Source: Nanobdellota archaeon (GTDB taxonomy: Archaea > Nanobdellota > Nanobdellia > Pacearchaeales > GW2011-AR1). Taken from it: DNA of 39,050 bases. Where the stretch lies: NCBI GenBank assembly GCA_027858295.1, contig JAQICZ010000055.1, positions 1-39,050 on the forward strand. Reading direction: 5' to 3'. This document shows, one piece after another, positions 30,313 through 37,979 of this stretch. Under the pieces are notes generated by a model, which worked only from the letters and a program-made list of their open reading frames with translations, ran no database searches and was not told the DNA's origin. A program made the translations under genes and the position numbers. Numbering within the stretch: the first letter of the stretch is position 1; the number at the start of each line of letters is the position of its first letter.

Positions 30313-31269
30313 CTAAAAAGGCAGAAAGTTTAGAACCTCAAATGATTTTAGGAACATAACTGAATCATATTCTACTATTGAATCTCCGAATTTTGATTTT
30401 AAATCTGATATTATTTCATATAGTTCTTTTATGTTTTTTATGCAAATTCTAAATTCTAAATCTGCATAGCCTAGATAATTCATCACACTAATTACTCTTG
30501 GCAGGCCTTTTAGATAATCTCTGATTTTTTTATCTACACCTGGAAGAGTCTTAAGGAAAATTCTGTAATGCATTAATCCCAAATTCTCATAGTTAACATT
30601 TATTTTATAGCCTGCGATTATTCCTGATTTTTCGAGTCTTTTAATTCTTTGAATAACTGCTCTAGCTGTAAGACTTAATTCTTCAGAAATTTCTATTGCA
30701 GAGATTCTTGAATTTATGGAGAGTTTTTTTATTATTGCTTTATCGATATCATCAATTTTTGTTTGAAATAGACTATCTCCTATATCTACTGATTTGAATT
30801 TTTTATCATGTAAGAAATCCCAGCTTAAATAATCTGAATTCATTTCGAAGGTGATTAAATTTTCTTTTAGATATTGTTTAAATTCCTCTGATAATTTGTC
30901 ATATCTTTTTTTGAATTCAAATATATCTTTAGACCAGATTCCTAAAACCATATCCCATTTCCCATAGAGTCGGATTGTCATTCCTACATTTTCTGAGTTG
31001 GTTATTTTTTTTATTATCTTTCTTTCTATTTCTTCGGTAGTATTATGAAATTTAATCCAAACAATTCCAATTTGATATCCTAATTTTAGATTATCAATTA
31101 GTGCATAGCAATTTTCTAGAATGCCTCTCTTCTTTAGACTTTCAATTCTGTATCTCACAACTTCCTTACTTGCCTTAATTTTTTTGGCGATTGCTGCGTT
31201 TGTTTGTCTTGAATTATAATCTAATTCTCCTAATATCTTCTTATCAATTTTGTCTATCTTTTGTTCCAT
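30313..31269 (-). CDS. Tandem Lrp/AsnC-family regulator
   Basis: The protein of about 318 residues is two Lrp/AsnC units in one chain. HTH 1 (about 2-50: KIDKKILGELDYNSRQTNAA, IAKKIKASKEVVRYRI) is followed by a RAM-like ligand domain. HTH 2 (about 170-220: IDDIDKAIIKKLSINSRISA, IEISEELSLTARAVIQRI) is followed by a second RAM-like domain. Usual Lrp proteins are one unit that dimerises; this one may be a pseudo-dimer. I choose the ATG at 31269 because a TATA-like TTTATATA ends 22 bases before it; the other ATG is nine bases further up. It is divergent from the radical SAM gene, with about 100 bases between starts, so mutual control is plausible. Confidence 0.87.
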   Translation of the reverse strand: MEQKIDKIDKKILGELDYNSRQTNAAIAKKIKASKEVVRYRIESLKKRGILENCYALIDNLKLGYQIGIVWIKFHNTTEEIERKIIKKITNSENVGMTIRLYGKWDMVLGIWSKDIFEFKKRYDKLSEEFKQYLKENLITFEMNSDYLSWDFLHDKKFKSVDIGDSLFQTKIDDIDKAIIKKLSINSRISAIEISEELSLTARAVIQRIKRLEKSGIIAGYKINVNYENLGLMHYRIFLKTLPGVDKKIRDYLKGLPRVISVMNYLGYADLEFRICIKNIKELYEIISDLKSKFGDSIVEYDSVMFLKSFEVLNFLPF

Positions 31270-31368
31270 TATTACCATGTGGAACTATTGATATATAAAT
31301 ATTTCTTATTGGTAAAATATATTCTCCGATGTTTTATTTATTTGTCATAATAGACAATAGTAACAAAA

Positions 31369-32763
31369 ATGGGAAATGAAAAAATAATCGTTGCAATTCC
31401 ACAAAAACCAATTCTCAAAGGAGAACATGGAAGGTGGGGAATTCCTTATGGTGCGATGAAGATAACTCAAGAACTGAAAGAGAATGGATTTGATGCTACG
31501 TTATATGATTTTGGAGCAACGAACAATAAAGATTCTGAAATAACTCATGACCTTATTCCTCAACATGGAACTTCGACAGAAGAGATAAAGAATATATTAG
31601 GAGAAGAGAAACCAGATGTATTGGCAATTAGCTCACAATTTACTTATTTATGGAAGAATACTGAACACATGATAGATATTGCTAAGGAGATTTCTCCCGA
31701 GACAAAGATTATTCTTGGTGGAAATCAAGCTGAAGCATATGGGGAAATTCAGGGACTTCCAGTTGGGGGAAATATTGATGCAATCGTTCGAGGGACTAAT
31801 CCGAAAAGTTTAGTTGAATTATTGAACTCAGACGAGATAAATAAATCAAAAGAGATGATTATCACAAAAAAGGGCAAAACTAATGTTGAACAATTTACTC
31901 CACATGACTATTCTATAATAAACATTGAAAATTATTCTGGGAAGAATCATATGAATTTACCCACGGAAGGTAAGGCTGCAAATTATCTTTTTACTGTTGG
32001 GTGCAATAATGCTTGTACATATTGTCAAGCGCCTGTTATGCATGGAAAGCAAAAGGGTCGGAGAATGGAAGTCATTGAAGAGGATTTCAAAAATCTGAAG
32101 TCGCGTGGAATTGAGGAATTGGTAATATTTGATGATAATATTGTAGATTTATCAATAAATATGGTGAAAGAATTACTTGAATTATCTGGGAAATATTTTA
32201 CAGGGTTGTATTTGGAAGGGGGGATTGAAACGTCTAAATTGAATGAGGAGTTTGCAGATTTATTTAAGAGTACTAACGTTAAAGGAGGATATTTGGCTGT
32301 TGAAACTCCGAATATTTCTTTAATGAAAAAGTTAAGTGGGAAGTTTAATTCGACTAAAGATTACATGGCTCATATAGAGAAGACGACAAAGCTTTTACAT
32401 GATAGAGATATTTATTTTTATACAAACTCTATGTGTGGCTGGCCAGGAGACACTAGGGAGAACATTCAGAGTGAGATTGATTTTCAGAAATGGCTAAAGG
32501 ATGATTGTGGTGCGGGATGGTCAACTTTTTCAACTGTGAAGCCTTTTCCTGGAACTGGATTTTATAATGTAAATAAAAATAAAATTGCTAAGGGCATGGA
32601 TTGGCAGACGAATTCTAAGGCATATTATCTTTGTGGAGAGTCTGCTATTTTTGATGGGAAAGATATATCTGCACAAGGAGTTGGTAATATGGTCCGAGGA
32701 GCATATGAAAAGATTAATGGGAAAGGTTTACCAATGAGTCCCAATCCTTATTGGAAGAAATAA
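31369..32763 (+). CDS. Radical SAM protein with B12-binding-like domain
   Basis: The 464-residue protein combines an N-terminal Rossmann region of the B12-binding type (about 5-150: PYGAMKITQELKENGFDATL, PDVLAISSQFTYLWKN, IILGGNQAEA) with a radical SAM barrel. Its cluster motif is C212-x3-C216-x2-C219 in GCNNACTYCQAP. Such proteins resemble the BchE/P-methylase class. The N-terminal domain lacks an evident DxHxxG cobalamin-binding His, so B12 may not be bound. Later segments (YLEGGIET, GYLAVETPN, WPGDT) are typical of the barrel. Substrate unknown. The divergent Lrp regulator and downstream MGMT gene (24 bases away) are its neighbours. Confidence 0.87.
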   Translation: MGNEKIIVAIPQKPILKGEHGRWGIPYGAMKITQELKENGFDATLYDFGATNNKDSEITHDLIPQHGTSTEEIKNILGEEKPDVLAISSQFTYLWKNTEHMIDIAKEISPETKIILGGNQAEAYGEIQGLPVGGNIDAIVRGTNPKSLVELLNSDEINKSKEMIITKKGKTNVEQFTPHDYSIINIENYSGKNHMNLPTEGKAANYLFTVGCNNACTYCQAPVMHGKQKGRRMEVIEEDFKNLKSRGIEELVIFDDNIVDLSINMVKELLELSGKYFTGLYLEGGIETSKLNEEFADLFKSTNVKGGYLAVETPNISLMKKLSGKFNSTKDYMAHIEKTTKLLHDRDIYFYTNSMCGWPGDTRENIQSEIDFQKWLKDDCGAGWSTFSTVKPFPGTGFYNVNKNKIAKGMDWQTNSKAYYLCGESAIFDGKDISAQGVGNMVRGAYEKINGKGLPMSPNPYWKK

Positions 32764-32787
32764 GAACCTAGAGTCATTCTATTTCTT

Positions 32788-33060
32788 ATGAAAAGTTTTA
32801 GCGAGAAATGTTCTGATGCGGTTCGGATGATTCCGAAGGGGGAGGTTTCTACTTACAAAGATGTTGCTAATGCGATTGGGTCTTCCGGGTGTCGGGCTGT
32901 TGGGACTGCTATGAAGAAAAATATTGGTCGAAATGTGCCATGCCATCGGGTTATTAATTATAGTGGCCTTGTGGGTGACAAGGTTGAGGCTTTGGAGAAG
33001 GAAGGTGTTGAGGTTGTGAAAGGGAAGATTGATTTGGGGAAGTTTAGGTTTAGGTTTTAG
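32788..33060 (+). CDS. ogt: Minimal O6-alkylguanine-DNA alkyltransferase
   Basis: The 90-residue protein contains only the MGMT active-site domain. IPKGEVSTYKDVANAIG (15-31) and CRAVGTAMKKN (35-45) form the DNA-binding helix-turn-helix with the Arg finger (R36). PCHRVI (51-56) contains the acceptor Cys52. The usual N-terminal domain is absent and the C-terminus after about residue 70 is short. Because the Cys is kept, suicidal alkyl transfer is possible; alkyltransferase-like proteins instead have Trp there. The end FRFRF is unusual. It starts 24 bases after the radical SAM gene. Confidence 0.87.
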   Translation: MKSFSEKCSDAVRMIPKGEVSTYKDVANAIGSSGCRAVGTAMKKNIGRNVPCHRVINYSGLVGDKVEALEKEGVEVVKGKIDLGKFRFRF

Positions 33061-33065
33061 GTTTT

Positions 33066-33234
33066 AACAAAAAAGTTTTGAGAAACTTTTTATGCAGCTC
33101 AATTTTTCTTTGGGATTTTGTCTCCCGCAGGAGCATCGACAAAATCTTTATTGAAAATTGGCAGCATACATTTGTTATTTTTGGATTAGTTTGAATTTTA
33201 GGATTTTTTGTAAATCGTCGGATTACAAAAAATC
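33066..33234 (+). repeat. Three stacked hairpins after ogt
   Basis: First, AAAAAGTTT-TGAG-AAACTTTTT (33070-33091). Second, a long stem from ATGC (33092-33095) to GCAT (33164-33167) with GATTTTGTC (33114-33122)/GACAAAATC (33138-33146); it is like family H but with other sequence. Third, GATTTTTTGTA-AATCGTCGGAT-TACAAAAAATC (33202-33234), the family I hairpin. The first could terminate ogt; the third reads, on the other strand, as a 3' hairpin of the tRNA-Leu fragment. Confidence 0.65.
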
Positions 33235-33269
33235 ATAACAATTCAAAATAATCAAAAAGAACAAGTGTA

Positions 33270-33300
33270 TGCGAGGGACAGGGTTCGAACCTGCGTAAGC
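33270..33300 (-). pseudogene. tRNA-Leu 3' fragment
   Basis: These 31 bases are identical to the T-arm and 3' acceptor strand of the intact tRNA-Leu at 33537-33567. What follows on the minus-strand 5' side is two hairpins (GAAGTTC/GAACTTC; AAAAGTTT/AACTTTT) and CTTATGCTTA, not a proper tRNA body. The shared 3' flank, including the family I hairpin, shows a duplication of the tRNA 3' half with its trailer, later decayed. A functional split-tRNA half is possible but less likely. Confidence 0.65.
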
Positions 33301-33469
33301 GAAGTTCTTTTGGGAACTTCTCATAAACCAAAAGTTCGCTAAACTTTTGATTTAAGCATAAGTTCTCGCTGTGGCGAGGTCTCTTCTGGAATTCACTATG
33401 TAACACAAGTTAGAACATATTGGTCCATCACATTTTTTTACTTTTTATTAGACTAGTTTGGATTTTATG

Positions 33470-33501
33470 GGTTTTTGGAAATCGTCTGATTGCAAAAAAC
33501 C
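33470..33501 (-). repeat. Family I hairpin downstream of tRNA-Leu
   Basis: On the minus strand GGTTTTTTGCAATC-AGAC-GATTTCCAAAAACC forms a hairpin (arms GGTTTTT and AAAAACC, and ATC/GAT inside). It lies about 36 bases past the tRNA 3' end, after T-runs. The GCAATCAGACGATTT core recurs in the uS7 trailer (14179-14209) and, with changes, at 33202-33234. Confidence 0.65.
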
Positions 33502-33536
33502 ATAAGAATTCAAAATAGTCAATAAAAATAAAAAAA

Positions 33537-33619
33537 TGCGAGGGACAGGGTTCGAACCTGCGTAAGCATAAGCTACCAGATCTTAAGTCTGGCCCGTTTG
33601 ACCACTCCGGCACCCCCGC
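33537..33619 (-). tRNA. tRNA-Leu (UAA anticodon)
   Basis: On the minus strand this 83-base class II tRNA has acceptor GCGGGGG paired with CCCTCGC (one G-U), a D-arm GCCGGAGTGGTCAAACGGGC, anticodon stem CCAGA/TCTGG with loop CTTAAGA (anticodon TAA), a long variable arm TAGCTTATGCTTACG and T-arm GCAGG-TTCGAAC-CCTGT. The CCA end is not encoded; T-runs follow. A decayed 3' copy lies 240 bases downstream. The identity rests on anticodon and variable arm. Confidence 0.95.
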
Positions 33620-33696
33620 ATAAGAGGTATAAAACCCATAAGGGTTGGATAAAAAAAATAATAAGATTTAACTTAAAAACTTATCTAATAACTAGA

Positions 33697-33936
33697 TTAT
33701 TTTTTTGTCTGAACTTTTACGCCCATTTGTTCTAATCTTTGAATGTGCATTCCCATAATCTTCTCAACGTTTTGAATCATTGTGTTTAATTCTGCTCTTT
33801 CAGAAGCTAAAGTGTTTAATGCACCTTGATGAAATCCAATCTCCATTTCTGCTGACATTGGAGGAGCTTGTTGTGTTTCATTCGGTTGAGCACTATTGTT
33901 TAATGCGCTTTCTAGGTTTTCGTTATTAATATCCAT
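33697..33936 (-). CDS. Small helical protein
   Basis: I start at the ATG at 33934-33936 (MDINNENLESALN, 79 residues), because GCAAAGGAGG lies 8 bases upstream as a strong Shine-Dalgarno sequence; the frame extends 14 codons further. A polar Asn/Gln/Pro-rich N-terminus is followed by a long helix (about 30-75, GFHQGALNTLASERAELNTM and on to RLEQMGVKVQTKK) likely to form a coiled coil. The family is not recognised. Strong SD use is shared only with EF-1A, dnaG and the surface gene at 37490, hinting at good expression. Confidence 0.72.
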   Translation of the reverse strand: MDINNENLESALNNSAQPNETQQAPPMSAEMEIGFHQGALNTLASERAELNTMIQNVEKIMGMHIQRLEQMGVKVQTKK

Positions 33937-34025
33937 ATTATTTTCCTCCTTTGCTTTGTTATAACTATTAAGTAACAATATCGTTTAAATAGTTTTTGGG
34001 TGGGAAATTTCTGCTTCGCAAGATT

Positions 34026-34147
34026 GATATTACACTCACGACAATTTTAGTCCGCACACGGCAGGACTAAATTTATCTTCGTTAGAGATATTGAGTTAGG
34101 TGCTCGAGGACCGGAAGTCGTTTGCTTAAGATTAACATCAACCGAGC
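34026..34147 (+). repeat. Family K structured repeat, copy 2
   Basis: TATTACACTCACGACAATTT leads to TTTAGTCC (34046-34053)-GCACACGGCA-GGACTAAA (34064-34071). A right half follows with TTGAGTTAGGTGCTCGAGG and GATTAACATCAACCGAGC. Loop GCACACGGCA is identical to that at 16301-16310. Confidence 0.7.
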
Positions 34148-34201
34148 TAATGGATAAAGTAAAATTTAATCTGAAATTCGAGGTGAAGGTGGATAGCAAC
34201 A

Positions 34202-35176
34202 TTATTCGAATAGTTTAGAGATTGGGTGATTGTGCTGAGTTCTAAAGATTGCTTCTGCGAAGAGTTGGCTAACATCAATCACTTCTATGTCCACAGCATT
34301 TGAGTAATGGGTGTTACTTGTAAACACTTTGTCGAAAACTGCACATAATTCTTTTATTCCCTTTGTAAATAAACCATGAGTAGCATAACAAAATAACTTA
34401 TTTGCTCCACCCTCCCTTAATCTTTCTGCATTTTTGCAAAGCGTTCCCCCAGAATCAACAATATCATCTACTATTAAAATATTTTTTCCTTTGAAATCTG
34501 GGCCGACATATCTAATTGACCCCACTTCTCCTGCTTTTGATCTTTCTTTTATCATAAACCCAATGTCATATTCTAAATCTGTGATTCTTTCAAATCTTGT
34601 CAAAAATGCTTTTACTCTATCTACCCCTCCAGCATCTGGTGAAAGTATTAATAAATTTTTCAATTCTGATGAATAATTTCTATTAAGATATCTTGTGACT
34701 TCTGGAAAACTATAGAGGTTTTCAACGGAGACATTTTCTGGGTAGAAGCCTTGTATTTGAGCTGCGTGTAAATCCATTGTTATTATTCTTTTTACTCCTG
34801 GCGAAATTGTTGCCGCCAGTGCTCTTGCGGAAATTGGAACACGGGATTTGTCTTTTCTATCTTTTCTTGAATACAGAATATCTGGAAGAACAAAAGTTAG
34901 ACTATTTGCTGAGGATCCTAGAATTAAATCTTTTGCCAATATTAATTCTACCCACCAATCGTTTGGGGTTTTTGTTGAGTCGTGAATAAAATAAACATCT
35001 TTTCCCCGAAGGCTTGAAGTTCCTGATAATTCAGATTCCCCGTTTCTAAATTTTGAAATCATTAATTCTTCTAATGGGACATCTAGACCTTTTTCTTTTT
35101 TTATGTATTCTTTTATTTTTTCAGAGAATGCCCAAGCATGTGAATTTTTATCAGAAAGAAGAATCATTTTAGTCAT
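34202..35176 (-). CDS. prs: Ribose-phosphate pyrophosphokinase (PRPP synthase)
   Basis: The 324-residue enzyme makes PRPP from ribose 5-phosphate and ATP for nucleotide synthesis. The N-terminal ATP-binding half includes KFRNGESEL (42-50) and YSRKDRKD (102-109, the flexible loop). MDLHAAQIQGF (134-144) is the metal-ATP motif, and DDIVDSGGT (237-245) is the PRPP loop. SPDAGGVDRVKAF (179-191) matches the family's central SPDxGG segment. Length is typical. It is alone between two family K repeats. Confidence 0.95.
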   Translation of the reverse strand: MTKMILLSDKNSHAWAFSEKIKEYIKKEKGLDVPLEELMISKFRNGESELSGTSSLRGKDVYFIHDSTKTPNDWWVELILAKDLILGSSANSLTFVLPDILYSRKDRKDKSRVPISARALAATISPGVKRIITMDLHAAQIQGFYPENVSVENLYSFPEVTRYLNRNYSSELKNLLILSPDAGGVDRVKAFLTRFERITDLEYDIGFMIKERSKAGEVGSIRYVGPDFKGKNILIVDDIVDSGGTLCKNAERLREGGANKLFCYATHGLFTKGIKELCAVFDKVFTSNTHYSNAVDIEVIDVSQLFAEAIFRTQHNHPISKLFE

Positions 35177-35237
35177 AGGATAGAATGAACTGATTTCTTT
35201 AAATTAATTTTGGTAGTTTTGGGAGATTGGATTGCAA

Positions 35238-35360
35238 TTATTAATATTACGCTCACGATAAATTTAGTCCGTACACGATAGGACTAAATTTATCTCCGCT
35301 GGGAGAATTGAGTTAGTTCTACTAAGGAGGCAGTTTGCTGGAGGTTGATATTGATTGAGC
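35238..35360 (+). repeat. Family K structured repeat, copy 3
   Basis: A perfect 14-bp stem GATAAATTTAGTCC (35257-35270)/GGACTAAATTTATC (35281-35294) carries loop GTACACGATA. The preceding TTAATATTACGCTCAC and following TTGAGTTAGTTCTACTAAGG and TTTGCTGGAGGTTGATATTG match copies 1 and 2. Confidence 0.75.
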
Positions 35361-35432
35361 CCTAAGATAAAACTACAACCCATTATTTCTCAGATTGTTA
35401 ATATTTAATAAGAATATAAGATTAAGATTGCT

Positions 35433-36131
35433 ATGCAAAAACATGGATATCGGGATTTGGCAAAAATTTATGATTTAATAAATCAGAAAAAGGATTATGC
35501 TGGCGAAGTGGATTTCCTTAAAGCTTTATTTGAAAAATATAATGTGGAAACAGTACTTGATGCTGGGTGTGGGACTGGCACTCATATGAAATTATTAGAA
35601 GATTATGGATTTAGATGTGAGGGGATTGATATAAATAAGGAGATGCTTGACATTGCTAAAGAGAAAGTAAAGGGTTCTCTAACTCAAGCAGATATGACTG
35701 ATTTTAATTTGAAAAAGAAATATGATGCTATAATCTGTATGTTTGCAGCGTTTAATCATTTGACAGAACCAGATTCCGCAACAAAAGCGATTAAATGCTT
35801 TGAAAAACATCTAAATCCAGGTGGAATTTTATTAATTGATTTACATAATCCTAAGGGTAATGGAAAGAAGATTGATACATTTGGGAAGATACAAAGACAA
35901 ATGAAATGGGATTATAATATTAAAACTCAAATTGAAACATCTTCTGTTATTTTTAATGTTGATGGGAAAAAGATAGAAGACGACCATATGATGAAGATTT
36001 ATTCTGTAGAGGAGATTTTAGATATGTTTGAAAAGGCTGGATTTTCAAAATCAACAGCATATGAAGGTTATGGATTTAATCCTGCTAAACCGACATCAAA
36101 GAATTTAGAGATATTTGCTAAACTAAATTAA
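35433..36131 (+). CDS. SAM-dependent methyltransferase (class I)
   Basis: The 232-residue protein has the Rossmann SAM-binding motif VLDAGCGTGT (41-50), then GIDINKEMLDIA (about 64-75), an acidic DMTDF (about 88-92), and AIICMFAAFNHL and NPGGILLIDLHNP strands of a class I methyltransferase. The N-terminus MQKHGYRDLAKIYDLI is like small-molecule methyltransferases (YdaC/ubiE-like class). There is no target-recognition domain, so the substrate is not readable. The next gene starts 55 bases on. Confidence 0.87.
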   Translation: MQKHGYRDLAKIYDLINQKKDYAGEVDFLKALFEKYNVETVLDAGCGTGTHMKLLEDYGFRCEGIDINKEMLDIAKEKVKGSLTQADMTDFNLKKKYDAIICMFAAFNHLTEPDSATKAIKCFEKHLNPGGILLIDLHNPKGNGKKIDTFGKIQRQMKWDYNIKTQIETSSVIFNVDGKKIEDDHMMKIYSVEEILDMFEKAGFSKSTAYEGYGFNPAKPTSKNLEIFAKLN

Positions 36132-36186
36132 TAACTGGATAATTTTTTTTGATTAATGTTTTAATTGTTAATAAGAATGTTTTTTG

Positions 36187-36993
36187 ATGAAAGATGGATG
36201 GGCATTATTATTGTTGATTATTGGAATGATTTTTATTAATTATTCTATAATTGATTCTTTTTTGGTTCGGAGTTTTGAAGATGTGGAGTATGGTGTTATC
36301 GAGAGGGTTGTTGATGGGGATACTATTGTGGTTGCGACCACAAGGAAGTTGACAGTTGACAGTAAACAGTCTACAGTAAACGGACAACAGTTGACGGCTG
36401 ACGACGAACAGCTTACGTACAAAGTTCGTATGCTTGGGATTAATACTCCAGAGAAGGGGGAATGGTTGTATGATGAGGCTCGGGAATTTATGGATGGGTT
36501 TAATGGGAGTGAGGTTGTGCTTGAGTTTGGAAGTGAGAAGTTTGATCGTTATGGTCGGACTCTTGCGTATGTTTTTGTTGATGGGGTGAATTTGAATTTG
36601 GAGATTGTTCGTCAGGGGCTTGCTAATGCTTATTTTCCTGCTGGTCGCGATAAGTATTATGATGAATTTTATTATGCTTGGGAGGAGTGTATGCAGCGTA
36701 GTGTTGGATTTTGTGCGACTGCGGAGGAGGAGTGTTTGGAATTTGATTGGAAACCTACGGAGGATTATGTTTTGATTCGGAATGTTTGTTCTAGCGGGAT
36801 TGATTTTAGTGGTTGGAGTATTAAGGATGAAGGGCGGAAGAAATTTGTTTTTGAGGGGCGGAAGATTAATGGATATGAGGAAATTGTTATTAGTAATGAG
36901 GATTTTCTAGAGGATTATGTTTGGACTAGGTCGGGGGATAGTATTTTTGTTAGAAATGCTGAGGGTGGAATTGTTTATTTTGATAAATATTAG
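36187..36993 (+). CDS. Secreted/anchored thermonuclease with lamin-tail domain
   Basis: Starting at ATG 36187 (268 residues). A short N-terminal hydrophobic helix (about 6-27) acts as signal or anchor. A staphylococcal-nuclease fold follows with VVDGDT (41-46), VRMLGINTPE (80-89) and DRYGRTLAYV (120-129). The three catalytic residues R81, E89 and R124 and the calcium-binding acidic residues appear kept. Residues about 55-78 are an inserted loop encoded by a heptamer array (36348-36417). The C-terminus (about 190-265) looks like a lamin-tail domain (DYVLIRNVCSSGIDFSGWSI). The protein would cut DNA/RNA outside the cell; nutrient scavenging or defence is a guess. Confidence 0.88.
   Translation: MKDGWALLLLIIGMIFINYSIIDSFLVRSFEDVEYGVIERVVDGDTIVVATTRKLTVDSKQSTVNGQQLTADDEQLTYKVRMLGINTPEKGEWLYDEAREFMDGFNGSEVVLEFGSEKFDRYGRTLAYVFVDGVNLNLEIVRQGLANAYFPAGRDKYYDEFYYAWEECMQRSVGFCATAEEECLEFDWKPTEDYVLIRNVCSSGIDFSGWSIKDEGRKKFVFEGRKINGYEEIVISNEDFLEDYVWTRSGDSIFVRNAEGGIVYFDKY
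36348..36417 (+). repeat. Ten-unit heptamer array inside the nuclease gene
   Basis: Units in order: GTTGACA, GTTGACA, GTAAACA, GTCTACA, GTAAACG, GACAACA, GTTGACG, GCTGACG, ACGAACA, GCTTACG. The last three bases are AC(A/G) in every unit. Seven is not a multiple of three, so the frame changes through the array; still, no stop occurs in the used frame over 70 bases. Confidence 0.88.
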
Positions 36994-37489
36994 GAAATCA
37001 TAGATTTTCTAGTTGACAGTTATCAGTTATCAGTCAAAAGAGAAGGGCAGAGAAATTAATACAGGGGCATGTTAATATGAAGGCTGGGGTCTATTAATAT
37101 TGGGGCATACTTGGTTCGTAATTGACATAGCGGATTGGGAGATAGTGGTGTGGATTTATTTAAATTAAACAATTTATGTCTGCTAACGCAGTGGATAATA
37201 TTATGTCTTATGGGTGGGGTTTTCTATCAGTGCCATTAAAAAAAAACTGGGGGAATTGTGTCGGGAGGGGATAACAAAAACTGATAAGTTTTTGAGAATT
37301 CTGCGAGTTTGTTATATTGAGTTTAAATATTGTGTACATTATTGGTTAATTAAAGCTTGATGTTATCCTAATGGTAAAAATTTATTATCTGTGGATAAAA
37401 AATCTTCATAGACATATTAATGGCGTTGTAAAAAAATGTTATATGTCTAGAGATGGATTATACAATTGAAAAGGGAGGATGAATAAAAA
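36994..37489. repeat. 496-base gap with heptamers and family G
   Basis: Heptamers GTTGACA, GTTATCA, GTTATCA, GTCAAAA lie at 37012-37039. F-like GGGGCATACTTGGTTCG is near 37104. Family G copy 2 is at 37170-37205. Further on, AAAAACTGATAAGTTTTT forms a small hairpin (about 37276-37293). The Shine-Dalgarno GGGAGG (37473-37478) precedes the ATG at 37490. No gene is seen. Confidence 0.55.
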
Positions 37490-37975
37490 ATGAATAAAAA
37501 TATGTTAGGTGTTATGATACTTGGTGTTTTTTTGATGAGTGTAGGCTTTGCGAGTGCTGTGGATTATGACACTTCTCAAAATTCTAGTTCTATGTTTGTA
37601 AAGGTTAATGTCTTGGAATCAACTGTTAGTATTTCTGTGCCAAATAATTTATTAATTAAAGATATGGCTGCTGGATATATGTCTATAGAGCAGGGTTTTG
37701 ATATTATTAATACTGGAACTACTGATATTCAGGTTATTCCTGAGCTTTCGGATTCGACTAGTTCTGAGTTTTTTAGTAATTTAGGATTTAAGAGAGTTCA
37801 AGCGGATGATTTAACAAAGGTTGGATTTTTTGATGTTGAAATTTTGAAACCGACTATTGTTGGTGGAGAGAGAGCTCAGAATGTTTATGCTCAGTTAGAT
37901 TTAACTGAATATGATGGAAATATAACAACCGGTGAAAATAATGCGACTATAATTTTTACAGCAGTTCCATTATAA
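37490..37975 (+). CDS. Secreted beta-rich surface protein
   Basis: The 161-residue protein has a signal peptide (basic start, hydrophobic about 5-20, cut near FASA-VDYD at 23). The mature part is rich in Ser, Thr, Val and Asn and in beta segments (FVKVNVLESTVSISVPNNL, then TIIFTAVPL), as in archaeal beta-sandwich surface or pilin-like subunits. A strong GGGAGG lies 11 bases before the ATG. It is followed after 4 bases by the anchored protein, so they form an operon. The family is not recognised; structural or adhesive roles are guesses. Confidence 0.72.
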   Translation: MNKNMLGVMILGVFLMSVGFASAVDYDTSQNSSSMFVKVNVLESTVSISVPNNLLIKDMAAGYMSIEQGFDIINTGTTDIQVIPELSDSTSSEFFSNLGFKRVQADDLTKVGFFDVEILKPTIVGGERAQNVYAQLDLTEYDGNITTGENNATIIFTAVPL

Positions 37976-37979
37976 TAAG

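Noticed and set aside
33428-33613. 61-codon minus-strand frame
   Set aside because: It is the tRNA-Leu gene and its trailer read as codons.
37479-37493. Four-codon frame (ATG AAT AAA AAA TGA) overlapping the surface-gene start, considered as a regulatory uORF
   Set aside because: The Shine-Dalgarno directly touches this ATG, leaving no spacing; the second ATG has the proper distance.
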